Notes: a model not told the origin generated them from the letters alone. A stretch of DNA of 64,000 nucleotides from Maritimibacter fusiformis (GCF_008086115.1 NZ_VSIY01000015.1:62001-126000), one strand, 5' to 3'. Positions 9,039 through 18,370 are shown, counted from the stretch's first letter. Program-made: numbers and translations.

Positions 9039-10057
9039 AACACCACGACCTTGGACAGGTTGGCGGGCGCGTCGGGATTGCGGTCGCGCCGGATCGCGGT
9101 TTCATAGGCGAAGGCCTGGACCGGCAGCATGGTCAGCGCCGCCGCGGCGCCTGCATCCAGTGCGGGATCGCCTTCGATGGCGAGGTCGGCGACATCGCGA
9201 TAGGCCGCCGCATCGCCCCCCACGACCAGCAGCGCCGCGCCCAGATCCTTGATGTCACGGGCCAGCGACAAGCCGTGGTCGCGGTCATGCAGCGCGAACA
9301 GCACGACGGCGGTGTTGGCGTCGGCGCAGGCCTTGGGCCCGTGCCGGTAATCGAGGCTGTGATAGGCTTCGCTGGTGGCGATCGCCATTTCCTGGATCTT
9401 GAGCGCGCCTTCACAGGCCAGCCCGTGATCGGGGCCGGAGCCGAGAAAGACGAAGCGGTCGAAATCGCGCGCGCGCGCAAGCTTGCGCAGCGGGGCGGCA
9501 TAGCGCTCAAGCGTGGTGCGCCCGAGGTCGGGCAGCCGCTCGAGCCCGGCGCGGTCCGCGTCGGTGCCGGTCAGCCATTGCAGCGCGATCAGCATCGAGG
9601 TGAAGGACCGCAGCATGACCAGCCCGTCCTCATGCCCCTCCTCAATCAGGAGCGCGTGCTGCGAGCGGACCAGGATATCCGACCCCTGCGAGCAACTGAC
9701 CCCCAGGGTGGTGAAACCGGCATCGCGCAGCCGCGCCTCGGCCAGGATCAGCTCGCTCGACCGGCCCGACCGCGACAGGCCGATGGCCAGCCGCGATGCG
9801 TCGTGGTCGCGGGTCTCGAACGGGTCGAGCAGGATCTCGCAGGAGGGCACGGCGCGCGCGGCGATGCCGCGGCGGCGCATCCAGTCGGCCAGCGCCAGCG
9901 CCAGATAGTAGGACGTGCCCGAGCCGAGCAGAAGCACCTCGTCGAAATCGGCGGGGCGCACCGGCAGGGTCAGCGCACCGGCGCGCAGGCGCTGCAACAG
10001 CGCGGCCCAGCGCTCCGGCTGCGACTCCAGTTCTCGTCTGGTGATTTCTCCGGTCAT
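9035..10057 (-). CDS. double SIS-domain sugar isomerase/deaminase (AgaS/GlmS-isomerase type)
   Basis: The 340-residue protein has two sugar isomerase domains. The first contains GSGTSYY (residues 45-51) and SRSGRSSE (95-102), which bind the sugar phosphate. The second contains GSGPDHGLACEGALKIQEMA and the YRHGPKA loop. This resembles AgaS-like proteins and the isomerase half of GlmS, but there is no glutaminase domain. AgaS-type enzymes deaminate or isomerise hexosamine phosphates, so an amino-sugar phosphate is the likeliest substrate (inference). The start overlaps the stop of the dehydrogenase gene (ATGA). Confidence 0.82.
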   Translation of the reverse strand: MTGEITRRELESQPERWAALLQRLRAGALTLPVRPADFDEVLLLGSGTSYYLALALADWMRRRGIAARAVPSCEILLDPFETRDHDASRLAIGLSRSGRSSELILAEARLRDAGFTTLGVSCSQGSDILVRSQHALLIEEGHEDGLVMLRSFTSMLIALQWLTGTDADRAGLERLPDLGRTTLERYAAPLRKLARARDFDRFVFLGSGPDHGLACEGALKIQEMAIATSEAYHSLDYRHGPKACADANTAVVLFALHDRDHGLSLARDIKDLGAALLVVGGDAAAYRDVADLAIEGDPALDAGAAAALTMLPVQAFAYETAIRRDRNPDAPANLSKVVVF

Positions 10058-11046
10058 GCGGGCGTTTCCTTGCGTGTTGCGTTCGGCGTGTTCACGGGGT
10101 TCAGCGCCGGTTCGCCCGACAGCACCGCCAGGGCGTTGCGCACGGCGGTCACCGCCGCATCGGACATCGCGCGATGCGTCAGGCCGGCGAGGTGCGGCGT
10201 CAGGATCACGTTTTCCAGCGCGAACAGCGGGCTTTCGGTCAGCGGTTCGTGTTCGAACACATCCAGCGCGGCGCCGGCGATGCGGCCATCCTGTAACGCA
10301 CGGGTCAGCGCGGCCTCGTCGACAAGCTCGCCACGGGCGATATTGACGAGGTAGGCATGCGGCTGCATCAGCGCGATTTCCCGCGCGCCGATCATGCCGC
10401 GGGTCGCGGGCGTCAGCGAGGCATAGAGACTGACCACATCGGCCCGGGCCATCACCTCGTCGAGCGGCAGGTAGTCGATGCCAAGCTCGTCACCGAACGC
10501 GGCGTCGGGGGTGCGGGTATGGCAGATGATCTTCATTCCGAAGGCATGTGCACGGCGGGCGGCGGCACGACCGATCCGGCCCAGCCCGACCATGCCGAAG
10601 GTGGCGCCGAACACGTCCATCGAGCCGCCGACGCCGGCGGCCCAGCGCCCGGCGCGGATGTCGATGTCGCCGCGCCGGATCTGGCGGGTGATGGCCAGCA
10701 TCAGGCCGATCGAGAACTCGGCGCATTGTTCGGCGTTCACGCCCTTGACGTTGGTGACGGCGATGCCGCGTTCGGCGGCGGCGTCCAGGTCGATGTTGTC
10801 GGTGCCCGAGGTGTGCAGCGCGATCACCCGGGCGCGGCTGGCGAGGTCGAGCGCGGCGGCGTCCGTCTCCATCACCCGGCCCATCACGATGGCATCGGCC
10901 GAGGCCAGCAGACCCGGCCGGTCGGCCTCGAGGTCACGAAAAGGCACAAGGCCGTCGACGTGTTCGATCCGGTGCCCCGAGCCATCGAGCAGCGCGACCG
11001 CGTCGGGCAGAGTCCGCAGGCTGTCGGAGATGACGAGTATCCTCAT
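10054..11046 (-). CDS. D-isomer-specific 2-hydroxyacid dehydrogenase
   Basis: This 330-residue NAD(P)-dependent dehydrogenase has the nucleotide motif GLGRIG (154-159), the catalytic arginine R238 in NIARGELVDE, E267 in DVFEHEP and H285 in TPHLAG. It lacks the C-terminal ACT extension of SerA, so it is a separate family member and not a second phosphoglycerate dehydrogenase. It probably interconverts a 2-hydroxy acid and a 2-oxo acid derived from the imported sugar. It lies nine bases after the ABC ATPase gene and overlaps the SIS gene, in one four-gene operon. Confidence 0.85.
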   Translation of the reverse strand: MRILVISDSLRTLPDAVALLDGSGHRIEHVDGLVPFRDLEADRPGLLASADAIVMGRVMETDAAALDLASRARVIALHTSGTDNIDLDAAAERGIAVTNVKGVNAEQCAEFSIGLMLAITRQIRRGDIDIRAGRWAAGVGGSMDVFGATFGMVGLGRIGRAAARRAHAFGMKIICHTRTPDAAFGDELGIDYLPLDEVMARADVVSLYASLTPATRGMIGAREIALMQPHAYLVNIARGELVDEAALTRALQDGRIAGAALDVFEHEPLTESPLFALENVILTPHLAGLTHRAMSDAAVTAVRNALAVLSGEPALNPVNTPNATRKETPA

Positions 11047-11055
11047 GGCATCGCC

Positions 11056-12114
11056 TCAGTTCACGCGCTGGCCGTCGGCGCCGAACAGGTGCATGGCCCC
11101 GGCATCGGGCCGCAGCCAGACCTGATCGCCGGCCCCGGAGGCCAACCGCGCCTTGGTCACGACGGTGATCGCAATGCCATCCCTGACCGCGAACAGCATG
11201 GTTTCCGAGCCGGTGGCCTCGAGCGATGTCACCTGCGCCTGAAAGGCGCCGGGCGTCTGCTCCGCCACGACCTCGATGGCGTCGGGGCGGATGCCGAGCG
11301 ACATGCCCGCCTCACCCGTGACGCCGTCGGGCAGCGGCAGCGCCACGTCGCCGAACAGTTTCAACGTGCCGCCGGTCGCGTCGCATTCGAACATGTTCAT
11401 CGAGGGCGAGCCGATGAAGGTGGCGACGAAGACATTGGCGGGCCGGTCGTAAAGCTCCAGCGGTGCCCCGACCTGCTCCACCAGCCCGTCGCGCAGCACG
11501 ACGATCTTGTCGGCCATGGTCATCGCCTCGACCTGGTCATGGGTGACATAGATCGAGGTCACGCCGAGACGCCGCTGCAATTCGCGGATCTCCGAGCGCA
11601 TCTGCACCCGCAGCGCGGCGTCGAGGTTGCTCAGCGGTTCGTCGAACAAAAACACCGCCGGATTGCGCACGATGGCGCGGCCGGTGGCGACGCGCTGGCG
11701 CTGACCGCCCGACAGTTCCTTGGGGTAGCGGTCGAGATAGGGGGTCAGCCCAAGCGATTCGGCGGCATGCTCGACCTGTTCTCGTATCTTCGGCTTGGGC
11801 ACGCCGGCGAGTTTCAGCGAGAAGCCCATGTTCTGGGCCACGGTCATGTGCGGATAGAGGGCGTAGTTCTGGAACACCATCGCGATGTCGCGATCCTTGG
11901 GGGCGACGTGATTGATCCGGCGGTCGGCAATCGCCACGTCGCCCGAGGTCACGTCTTCCAGCCCGGCGATCATCCTGAGCAGGGTGGACTTGCCGCACCC
12001 CGACGGCCCGACCAGGATCACGAATTCGCCATCCGCGATGTCGACGGTCACACCCTTGATCACCTCGATCGCGCCGAAGGCCTTTCGGACATCGCGCAGT
12101 TTCACCGTTGCCAT
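11056..12114 (-). CDS. ugpC: sugar ABC transporter ATP-binding protein (UgpC/MalK type)
   Basis: The 352-residue ATPase energises import by the CUT1 permease pair encoded at 15.5-17.4 kb. It has a Walker A motif [10 protein letters not shown]-loop [11 protein letters not shown], signature LSGGQRQR, Walker B AVFLFDEP, the H-loop histidine in VTHDQ, and a C-terminal OB-like regulatory domain of MalK type (GIRPDAIEV). The open frame extends to 12258; the ATG at 12114 is chosen because it follows GGAGGAG and gives the usual MATVKLRDV start. It is the first gene of a minus-strand operon. The symbol denotes the subfamily, not a proven glycerol-3-phosphate substrate. Confidence 0.92.
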   Translation of the reverse strand: MATVKLRDVRKAFGAIEVIKGVTVDIADGEFVILVGPSGCGKSTLLRMIAGLEDVTSGDVAIADRRINHVAPKDRDIAMVFQNYALYPHMTVAQNMGFSLKLAGVPKPKIREQVEHAAESLGLTPYLDRYPKELSGGQRQRVATGRAIVRNPAVFLFDEPLSNLDAALRVQMRSEIRELQRRLGVTSIYVTHDQVEAMTMADKIVVLRDGLVEQVGAPLELYDRPANVFVATFIGSPSMNMFECDATGGTLKLFGDVALPLPDGVTGEAGMSLGIRPDAIEVVAEQTPGAFQAQVTSLEATGSETMLFAVRDGIAITVVTKARLASGAGDQVWLRPDAGAMHLFGADGQRVN

Positions 12115-12238
12115 CTGGTGATCTCCTCCGTTTCGAAATGGACCCTGGGCGCGGCGGCGCGCCGGGCCGGTGCAGGCTGTGCCGTCTGGGCGGATGTCTG
12201 GCTCACTGACAGGATCATGCCGATAGTCTAGATAAAAG

Positions 12239-12260
12239 CGATCAAAAGTAAACATCAAAA
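12239..12260. promoter_or_regulatory. candidate DeoR operator between ugpC and the dehydratase gene
   Basis: The 11-mer CGATCAAAAGT (12239-12249) is followed by a second ATCAAAA (12254-12260). The identical 11-mer occurs at 21156-21166 before the GH4 gene, and CGATCAAAAC at 24750-24759 before the aldehyde dehydrogenase gene. It lies in the divergent promoter region and could control both directions. That the local DeoR protein binds it is an inference. Confidence 0.55.
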
Positions 12261-12329
12261 TGAAGGTTCATGCTTGCTTTTTCGGAGCCGTAGGGGCAGG
12301 CTGAGACCCGTCATCGAGGGAGAACGACC

Positions 12330-14060
12330 GTGAGCACTGCGAAGAAACCCCGCCGCTCGGCCTATTGGTATGGAGGACGCGGCAAGTCCGCCTGGATGCA
12401 CCGCAGCTGGATGAAGAACCAGGGCATGCCCGAGGATTCCTTCGACGGCCGCCCGGTGATCGGGATCTGCAACACCTGGTCGGAACTGACCCCGTGCAAC
12501 GCGCATTTCCGCGACCTGGCCGAGCGCATCAAGCGCGGCGTGCTGGAGGCGGGCGGTCTGCCGCTGGAATTCCCGGTGCTGTCGGTGAGCGAATCCCAGT
12601 TCCGCCCCACGGCGATGCTGTTTCGCAATCTCGCCGCGATGGATGTCGAGGAAACCATCCGCGCCGCGCCGCTGGACGGCGTGGTGCTGATGGCCGGCTG
12701 CGACAAGACCACCCCGTCGCTGATGATGGGCGCGGCCAGTTGCGACCTGCCGACCATCGTGGTGTCGGGCGGGCCGATGCTGAACGGACGGTTGCGCGGC
12801 AAGCAGATCGGGTCGGGCACTGCCGTCTGGCAGTTGTTCGAGGATCGCAAGGCCGGGCGCGTGGATGACGACCTGCTGGACGAGGCCGAGCAGGCGCAAT
12901 CGCGTTCGCCGGGGTTCTGCATGACGATGGGAACCGCCTCGACGATGGCCAGCATGGTCGAGGCGCTGGGCGCCGCGCTGCCCGAGAACGCGGCGATTCC
13001 GGCGGTCGACTCGCGGCGCAACCGGATCGCGCAGCTTTCGGGCCGTCGCATCGTCGAGATGGTCGAGCAGGATTTGCGCCTGTCGCAGATCCTGACCCGT
13101 GATGCCTTCGAGAACGCGATCCGCGCCAACGGGGCCATCGGCGGGTCGACCAACGCGGTGATTCACCTTATTGCGCTGGCCCGCCGCATCGGTGTCGACC
13201 TGACGCTGGAGGATTGGGACCGGCTGGGCCGCGGCATCCCGGCGCTGGTCGACCTGATGCCCTCGGGGCGTTTCCTGATGGAGGATTTCTATTACGCCGG
13301 GGGTCTGCCGGTCGTGCTGCGGGCGCTGGGCGAGGCCGGGCATCTGCACAAGGACGCGCTGACGGTGAACGGAAAGACGCTGTGGGACAATGTGCGGGAG
13401 GCCGAGAACTACAACCCCGAGGTCATCCGGCCGTGGGACGCGCCGTTGGCCGCACAGGGTGGCATCGCGGTGCTGCGCGGCAACCTCGCGCCGCGCGGCG
13501 CGGTGATCAAACCCTCGGCCGCCTCGCCGGAGCTCTTCGCGCATCGCGGCCGCGCCGTGGTGTTCGACACGATCGAGGATTATCACGCGCGCATCGACGA
13601 CCCCGCACTGGAGATCGACGCAAGCAGCGCGATGGTGCTGCGCAATTGCGGGCCCAGGGGCTATCCCGGGATGGCCGAGGTCGGAAACATGGCGCTGCCG
13701 CGCAAGCTGGTGGAACAGGGCGTGCGCGACATGGTGCGAATCAGTGATGCGCGGATGTCGGGCACCGCCTATGGCACGGTGATCCTGCACGCGGCCCCCG
13801 AGGCCGCCGAGGGCGGGCCGCTGGCGCTGGTGCGCGATGGTGACATGATCGAACTCGACGTCGAGGCGCGCAGCCTGACGCTGGAGGTGGACGCCGCCGA
13901 ACTGGACCGCCGCCGCGCCGAATTGACGCCGGTTCTGCCAAAGGCCTCAAGCGCTTGGCGGCGGCTCTACATCGACCATGTGACCCAGGCGGACGAGGGC
14001 TGCGACCTCGATCTTCACCCCGGCCCGCAGCCGCTGGAGAACCCCCGGCCCAGTCATTGA
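12330..14060 (+). CDS. IlvD/Edd family aldonate dehydratase, L-arabinonate dehydratase type
   Basis: The family removes water from a sugar acid to give a 2-keto-3-deoxy acid, using an iron-sulfur cluster. Expected cluster ligands are C56 (TPCNAHF), C124 (AGCDKTTP) and C197 (GFCMTMGTAST). The spacing and the N-terminal WYGGRGKSAWMHRSWMK segment fit L-arabinonate dehydratases better than IlvD or Edd proper. The base serine lies in RMSGTAYG, and the C-terminus RRLYIDHV is also typical. Length is 576 residues. Translation starts at a GTG after GAGGGAGA. The exact sugar acid (pentonate, fuconate or hexonate) is not settled. Confidence 0.85.
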   Translation: MSTAKKPRRSAYWYGGRGKSAWMHRSWMKNQGMPEDSFDGRPVIGICNTWSELTPCNAHFRDLAERIKRGVLEAGGLPLEFPVLSVSESQFRPTAMLFRNLAAMDVEETIRAAPLDGVVLMAGCDKTTPSLMMGAASCDLPTIVVSGGPMLNGRLRGKQIGSGTAVWQLFEDRKAGRVDDDLLDEAEQAQSRSPGFCMTMGTASTMASMVEALGAALPENAAIPAVDSRRNRIAQLSGRRIVEMVEQDLRLSQILTRDAFENAIRANGAIGGSTNAVIHLIALARRIGVDLTLEDWDRLGRGIPALVDLMPSGRFLMEDFYYAGGLPVVLRALGEAGHLHKDALTVNGKTLWDNVREAENYNPEVIRPWDAPLAAQGGIAVLRGNLAPRGAVIKPSAASPELFAHRGRAVVFDTIEDYHARIDDPALEIDASSAMVLRNCGPRGYPGMAEVGNMALPRKLVEQGVRDMVRISDARMSGTAYGTVILHAAPEAAEGGPLALVRDGDMIELDVEARSLTLEVDAAELDRRRAELTPVLPKASSAWRRLYIDHVTQADEGCDLDLHPGPQPLENPRPSH

Positions 14061-14111
14061 CGATCAATACCGCGCAAAACCTGTCAAAAAAATGTTGGAT
14101 AATGATCAAAT
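14061..14111. promoter_or_regulatory. candidate operator half-sites before the sugar ABC transporter genes
   Basis: The gap between the dehydratase stop and the binding-protein gene contains CGATCAATAC (14061-14070), TGTCAAAAA (14082-14090) and ATGATCAAAT (14102-14111). These resemble, with mismatches, the CGATCAAAA element of the other three promoters in this block, so this promoter may belong to the same regulon. Weaker than the other sites. Confidence 0.35.
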
Positions 14112-14181
14112 CCTGCTACACTCGGCCCGAGTCCGCGCAACCCCCGTGCGGGTCTCGAGTCAAAGGGAGAGAATCATTCAG

Positions 14182-15456
14182 ATGAAACCAGTCCGCATCA
14201 CCAGGGTCTCGGTCGTGTCGGCGCTGACCGCCGCCACCGCACTGGTCGCGCCGTCGGTTGCCGCGGCGGAGACCACGATCACCGTCGCCACCCATTACAA
14301 CCAGGAACAGATGGGCCCGCTGCTGGCCTGTTTCGACCAGTACACAGCCGAAAACCCCGACATCAAGATCGAGTTTCAGCAGGCCGCCTATGGCGACTTT
14401 CTGCAAACCATCCTGACCTCGCGGGTCGGCGGCACTTCTCCCGACATCTACAACATCTACTCGGTCTGGGCGCCGCAGCTTGCCGATGCCGGAACGCTGG
14501 ACGAGCCCAGCGACGAGATGAAGGACTGGATTCGCGCCAACTACGGCGAAGGCAGCGTCGGCGCGGCCACGATCAACGGAACCCTGTGGGGCATCCCCAC
14601 CGAACTGTCGGTCTACCAGCTGTTCTACAACAAGAAGATGCTGGCCGAAGCCGGCTATGACGCGCCGCCCGCCACCTGGGCCGAATTGAAGGAAATCGCC
14701 GCCGCGATCACCACCAAGAACGACCAGGGCGTGATCGAGCGGGCGGGCTATGTCTATGGCCCGTCGGTCGCCAACGCGGTGCATGTCTATTACAGCCAGA
14801 TGTATGCCGCCGGTGTGCCGCCGTATTCCGAGGACTTCCGCTCGACCAACTTCACCACGCCGGAATCGATCGAGATCGTCCGCCGGATGGGCGAGCTGTT
14901 CGCCGAAGGGATCACCTCGAACACCAACATCACCGACGACTTCGCCGGCGGCTCGGCGGCGATGATGATCGCGGCGAACTGGAACAAGGCCGAGCTCCAA
15001 TCGGTCTATGGCGACGAGTTCGAGGCCACCGTGGGCATCGCCCCGATCCCCAACGATGGCGGCGATCCGGGCACGATGCTGTATTCCTTCCTGTGGGCGG
15101 TCGACAGCACCTCGGACGCGAAAGAGGAAAGCTGGGCGCTTCTGAAGTGGCTGAACGAAGCGCAGGGCGATGCCTCGCTGTCGTGCACCGGCGAGATGCT
15201 GAACGATCTGGGCGCGCTGTCGGGCAACCTGGCCGACCTGGCCTCGATGGACACCGACGACAGCTTTACCAAGCCGTTCGTCGCGGCGATCGAGAGCGGT
15301 GCGGCCAAGTCGCAGCCCAACATCTGGGCCGCGTCCGAGAACGACCGCACGCTTCGCGGCTATATCGAGCAGGTCTGGGCCGGTAACATGACCGCGGAAG
15401 AGGCGATGGCCGCAGCCGACGCCGAAGTCACCGCGGTCCTGTCCGAACAGGACTGA
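14182..15456 (+). CDS. sugar ABC transporter substrate-binding protein (CUT1 class)
   Basis: The 424-residue periplasmic binding protein has a signal peptide of about 29 residues (hydrophobic LTAATALVAPSVAAA, cleavage near AAA-ET). The mature protein has the family 1 extracellular solute-binding pattern: TITVATHYNQ at the start, the DIYNIYSVWAPQLADAG region, and a C-terminal helical lobe. Family members of this size usually bind oligosaccharides or glycosides and pass them to CUT1 permeases. The frame opens at 14092, but the ATG at 14182 follows GGGAGAG and starts the signal peptide. First gene of a six-gene plus-strand operon. Confidence 0.9.
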   Translation: MKPVRITRVSVVSALTAATALVAPSVAAAETTITVATHYNQEQMGPLLACFDQYTAENPDIKIEFQQAAYGDFLQTILTSRVGGTSPDIYNIYSVWAPQLADAGTLDEPSDEMKDWIRANYGEGSVGAATINGTLWGIPTELSVYQLFYNKKMLAEAGYDAPPATWAELKEIAAAITTKNDQGVIERAGYVYGPSVANAVHVYYSQMYAAGVPPYSEDFRSTNFTTPESIEIVRRMGELFAEGITSNTNITDDFAGGSAAMMIAANWNKAELQSVYGDEFEATVGIAPIPNDGGDPGTMLYSFLWAVDSTSDAKEESWALLKWLNEAQGDASLSCTGEMLNDLGALSGNLADLASMDTDDSFTKPFVAAIESGAAKSQPNIWAASENDRTLRGYIEQVWAGNMTAEEAMAAADAEVTAVLSEQD

Positions 15457-15505
15457 TCCGAAACCGGGCGGGCAGCGCCTAAACCGAAGCCAGAAGGGAC
15501 TTGCC

Positions 15506-16441
15506 ATGACCGACACATCCCCCACCGCCTCGGAGCAGATGCTGTCCGCAGCCCGTGAGGATCTGATAGACCAGGAACCGCCGCGCCGCTCATTGGCGGC
15601 GCGGCTCAGCTCCAAGGCGGTCGCGCCCTGGATCTTCATCACGCCGATGCTGCTGTTCGGCGCCGTCTTTTTCATCCTGCCGCTGCTCTATGCCTTCTTC
15701 ATCTCGCTGACCCGCTGGAACAGCCTGTCGGCGCCGAAATGGGTCGGCTTCAAGCACTACGAATACCTGCTGACCACCGACCCGGTGTTCTGGCAGACCT
15801 TCTGGAACACGATGTATTTCGCCGCCGCCTCGATCGGGATCGGGGTGCCGCTGGCGATGGTGCTGGCCTATGCCTTCACCCGCTCCAAGGGCCGGACGGT
15901 CTGGCGCTCGATCTATTGGCTGCCGATGATCACCAACGTGGTGGCCGTGGCCTATATCTGGAAATTCGTGCTCGACGACCGCTATGGTCTTCTGAACCGG
16001 GCCTTGGGTTTTCTCGGCCTCGGCGCGCCCGGCTGGCTGACCGATCCGAACCTGGCGCTGACCTCGGTGGTGCTGATCTTCGTGTGGATGCAGCTTGGCC
16101 ACAACATGCTGCTGTTCTCGGCCGGACTGGCCAGCATCGACGAGAGCTATTACGAGGCCGCGCGCCTTGACGGCGCCAATGAGCGCCAGTGTTTCTTCCG
16201 GATCACCGTGCCGCTTCTGATGCCCACGACGCTGTTCGTGCTGATCACCAATTTCATCTCGGGGCTGAGCTATTTCACCCTGATGCTGGTCTTGACCGAT
16301 GGCAACGGCGGGCCGCTGCGCTCGACCACGGTGACGGCGCTCTACATGTACAAGATGGCGTTCGAGGACCTGCGGATGGGCCGCGCCTCGGCGGTGGCCT
16401 ATCTGCTGTTCGCCGTGATCCTGGTGATCACCCTCATCTAA
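15506..16441 (+). CDS. sugar ABC transporter permease (MalF/UgpA type), apparently cut short by a nonsense codon
   Basis: The 311-residue inner-membrane permease has six predicted helices and the EAA loop for ATPase contact (YYEAARLDGANERQCFFRITVPLL). The frame stops at a TAA (16439-16441). The same frame continues for twelve sense codons (LRVFRRGGVEAH) to a TGA at 16478-16480, one base before the next gene's ATG. This matches the usual basic cytoplasmic tail of such permeases, so the stop looks like a point change that removes about 13 residues. All transmembrane segments and the EAA loop remain, so function may survive. It pairs with the permease at 16482. Confidence 0.88.
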   Translation: MTDTSPTASEQMLSAAREDLIDQEPPRRSLAARLSSKAVAPWIFITPMLLFGAVFFILPLLYAFFISLTRWNSLSAPKWVGFKHYEYLLTTDPVFWQTFWNTMYFAAASIGIGVPLAMVLAYAFTRSKGRTVWRSIYWLPMITNVVAVAYIWKFVLDDRYGLLNRALGFLGLGAPGWLTDPNLALTSVVLIFVWMQLGHNMLLFSAGLASIDESYYEAARLDGANERQCFFRITVPLLMPTTLFVLITNFISGLSYFTLMLVLTDGNGGPLRSTTVTALYMYKMAFEDLRMGRASAVAYLLFAVILVITLI

Positions 16442-16481
16442 TTGCGCGTCTTCCGGCGCGGCGGCGTGGAGGCGCATTGAC

Positions 16482-17378
16482 ATGGCCATCGTCAAGGACC
16501 GCAGCAATTGGTCGAAGCTGGGCACCGTCCTGAAATACACCCTGTTGACCATCGGCGCCTTCGTCATGCTGGCGCCCTTCGCCGACATGTTCCTCGGCGC
16601 CCTGCGCACCCCGGCCGAGCGGATCTCGCAGCCGCCGGTCTATTTCCCGCGCGATCCGCAATGGGGCAACTACCTGCGCGTGTTCACCGAACTGCCGATG
16701 CTGCGCTGGATGGGCAACAGCCTGTTCGTCACCGCGATGGTCACGGCGCTGCAGCTTCTGACCTCGGCGATGGCGGGCTATGCGCTGGCGAAATACAACT
16801 TTCGCGGCCGCGACATCCTGTTCCGCTCGGTGCTGGGCGCGCAGATGTTTCCCTTCTTTCTGTTCATCATCCCGATCTTCTTCATCCTGCGTTATTTCCC
16901 GCTGTTCGGCGGCAACGATATCCTGGGCCAGGGCGGATCGGGGTTTCTGAACACCTATGCCGCGATCATCCTGCCGTTCTCGATCACCTGGTATGGCATC
17001 TTCCTGATGCGCCAGTTCTTCATGGCGGTGCCGAACGAATTGATGGACGCCGCCCGGCTGGATGGCGCGGGCGAGTTTCGCATCTTCTTCTCGATCGCGC
17101 TGCCGCTGGTGCTGCCGGGGCTGGCGACGCTGGGCATCTTCGTCTTCGTCTACCAGTGGAACGAGGTGATCTGGACCATGACGGTCACCCGCACCGCGCC
17201 GGACCTGCAAACCATCCCGGTCGGCATCTACCTGCTGCGCGGCGCCTTCATCGACCAGTCCACCCGCTCGCTGCAACAGGCGGCGCTGGGCGTGTCGATC
17301 CTGCCGGTGATCGTGACCTTCCTGTTTCTGCAACGCTACTATGTGCGCGGGCTGACCGCCGGTGCCGTCAAGGGGTGA
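16482..17378 (+). CDS. sugar ABC transporter permease (MalG/UgpE type)
   Basis: This 298-residue permease has six hydrophobic segments and the EAA motif (PNELMDAARLDGAGEFRIFFSIALPLVLPG). It ends with QRYYVRGLTAGAVKG, the standard ending of MalG-type permeases. It forms the membrane channel with the MalF-type permease just upstream and uses the UgpC-type ATPase at 11.1-12.1 kb. Its GGAGG ribosome site lies within the in-frame tail region of the upstream gene, a further sign that the upstream gene once extended to 16480. Confidence 0.93.
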   Translation: MAIVKDRSNWSKLGTVLKYTLLTIGAFVMLAPFADMFLGALRTPAERISQPPVYFPRDPQWGNYLRVFTELPMLRWMGNSLFVTAMVTALQLLTSAMAGYALAKYNFRGRDILFRSVLGAQMFPFFLFIIPIFFILRYFPLFGGNDILGQGGSGFLNTYAAIILPFSITWYGIFLMRQFFMAVPNELMDAARLDGAGEFRIFFSIALPLVLPGLATLGIFVFVYQWNEVIWTMTVTRTAPDLQTIPVGIYLLRGAFIDQSTRSLQQAALGVSILPVIVTFLFLQRYYVRGLTAGAVKG

Positions 17379-17381
17379 TCC

Positions 17382-17678
17382 ATGAAGATCGACGACGACT
17401 ACCTCGACGCGTTCGAGGACGATATCGTGCGGCTGTCGCGCCGCACCTATGCCGAGGCCGGGGTGCCGATGTACCTGGTGCCCGAAGACCTGACCGGGGC
17501 GACGCCGCCGCCCGAACCTGACGCCGAGGGGGCCGCGCTGGCCGAGTTGTTCGAGGCCGTCACCCGGGCGCTCGAGGCGCGCAACGGGCCGCTGTCGTCG
17601 CGCGACATCGCGCATGTGCTGGAGGTGCTGGCCGACCGGCATTTCCTCGACCACCCGTTCTCGGAGCTGTCGCAATGA
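17382..17678 (+). CDS. uncharacterised 98-residue protein of the sugar catabolism operon
   Basis: I do not recognise this protein. It is small, acidic and soluble, with no signal peptide or membrane segment. The N-terminal part (DDDYLDAFEDDIVRLSRR) is probably helical. A proline- and glutamate-rich linker follows (TGATPPPEPDAEG), then a second helical part ending in ADRHFLDHPFSELSQ. It starts three bases after the permease stop, and its stop overlaps the next ATG (ATGA), so it is tightly built into the operon. A helper for one of the CE4-like proteins or a subunit of an unknown enzyme are both possible. Confidence 0.7.
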   Translation: MKIDDDYLDAFEDDIVRLSRRTYAEAGVPMYLVPEDLTGATPPPEPDAEGAALAELFEAVTRALEARNGPLSSRDIAHVLEVLADRHFLDHPFSELSQ

Positions 17679-18370
17679 TCCTGTTGCCGCGCACCCCGGC
17701 CGAGACCGTTGCGGAACTGGCCGCCGGCTTTCGCACCGGTCGGGCGATTCACCTGATCAACTACCACGCCACTCCCAGCACCTGCGCCGACGAATACCGC
17801 GCCCAGATCGCCGCCTGCGCCGGGCGCTTCGCCTCGCTGGCCGATGCCGGGATCGACGGGCTGATGCGTGGCAAGGCGGGCGGCAAGCCGGTGCTGGCGC
17901 CGATCCTGTTCGAGGGGTTTCGGGACAATTACGACGTGATCCTGCCGATCCTCGAGGAACATGGCTTTGCCGGCTGGTTCTTCATCCCGTCGCATTTCCT
18001 GAACGTCCCGCCCCGCCGCCAGCGCATCTTCGCCGCGCGCCACAGCCTGCACTACGGCCCGGACGAATACCCCGGCGAGCGGATCGCGATGTCATGGGAC
18101 GAGCTGCGCGACGCGCATGCGCGCGGCCATTTCGTGGCGTGCCATTCGCGCAACCACACCGCCCTGACGCCAGACACCCCCGACGAGGTGCTGCACGACG
18201 AGATCGTGGTGGCCAAGCAGGAGCTTGAGGACGGGCTGGGGGCCGAGGTCGACACCTTCTGCTATCTCTATGGGGCCGAGTTCGGGCTGAATCCGCGCGC
18301 CGACGAATTGCTGGTGAAGGCCGGATACCGCTATCTGTTCTCGAACTTCCGGCTGCAGAAACTGCAATGA
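17675..18370 (+). CDS. polysaccharide-deacetylase (CE4) fold protein with altered catalytic motif, copy 1
   Basis: The 231-residue protein has the NodB/CE4 layout: a first-motif region followed by RDNYDVILPILEEHGFAGWFF, then SWDELRDAHARGHFVACHSRNHT carrying the two metal histidines H157 and H161. At the canonical T-F-D-D-G position it reads I-L-F-E-G (77-81). The catalytic-base Asp is therefore Phe79 and the metal Asp is Glu80. Normal deacetylation is unlikely; it may have another hydrolytic role or be non-catalytic. There is no signal peptide, so it is cytoplasmic, unlike most CE4 enzymes. It is coupled on both sides by ATGA overlaps and is paralogous to the next gene. Confidence 0.75.
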   Translation: MILLPRTPAETVAELAAGFRTGRAIHLINYHATPSTCADEYRAQIAACAGRFASLADAGIDGLMRGKAGGKPVLAPILFEGFRDNYDVILPILEEHGFAGWFFIPSHFLNVPPRRQRIFAARHSLHYGPDEYPGERIAMSWDELRDAHARGHFVACHSRNHTALTPDTPDEVLHDEIVVAKQELEDGLGAEVDTFCYLYGAEFGLNPRADELLVKAGYRYLFSNFRLQKLQ

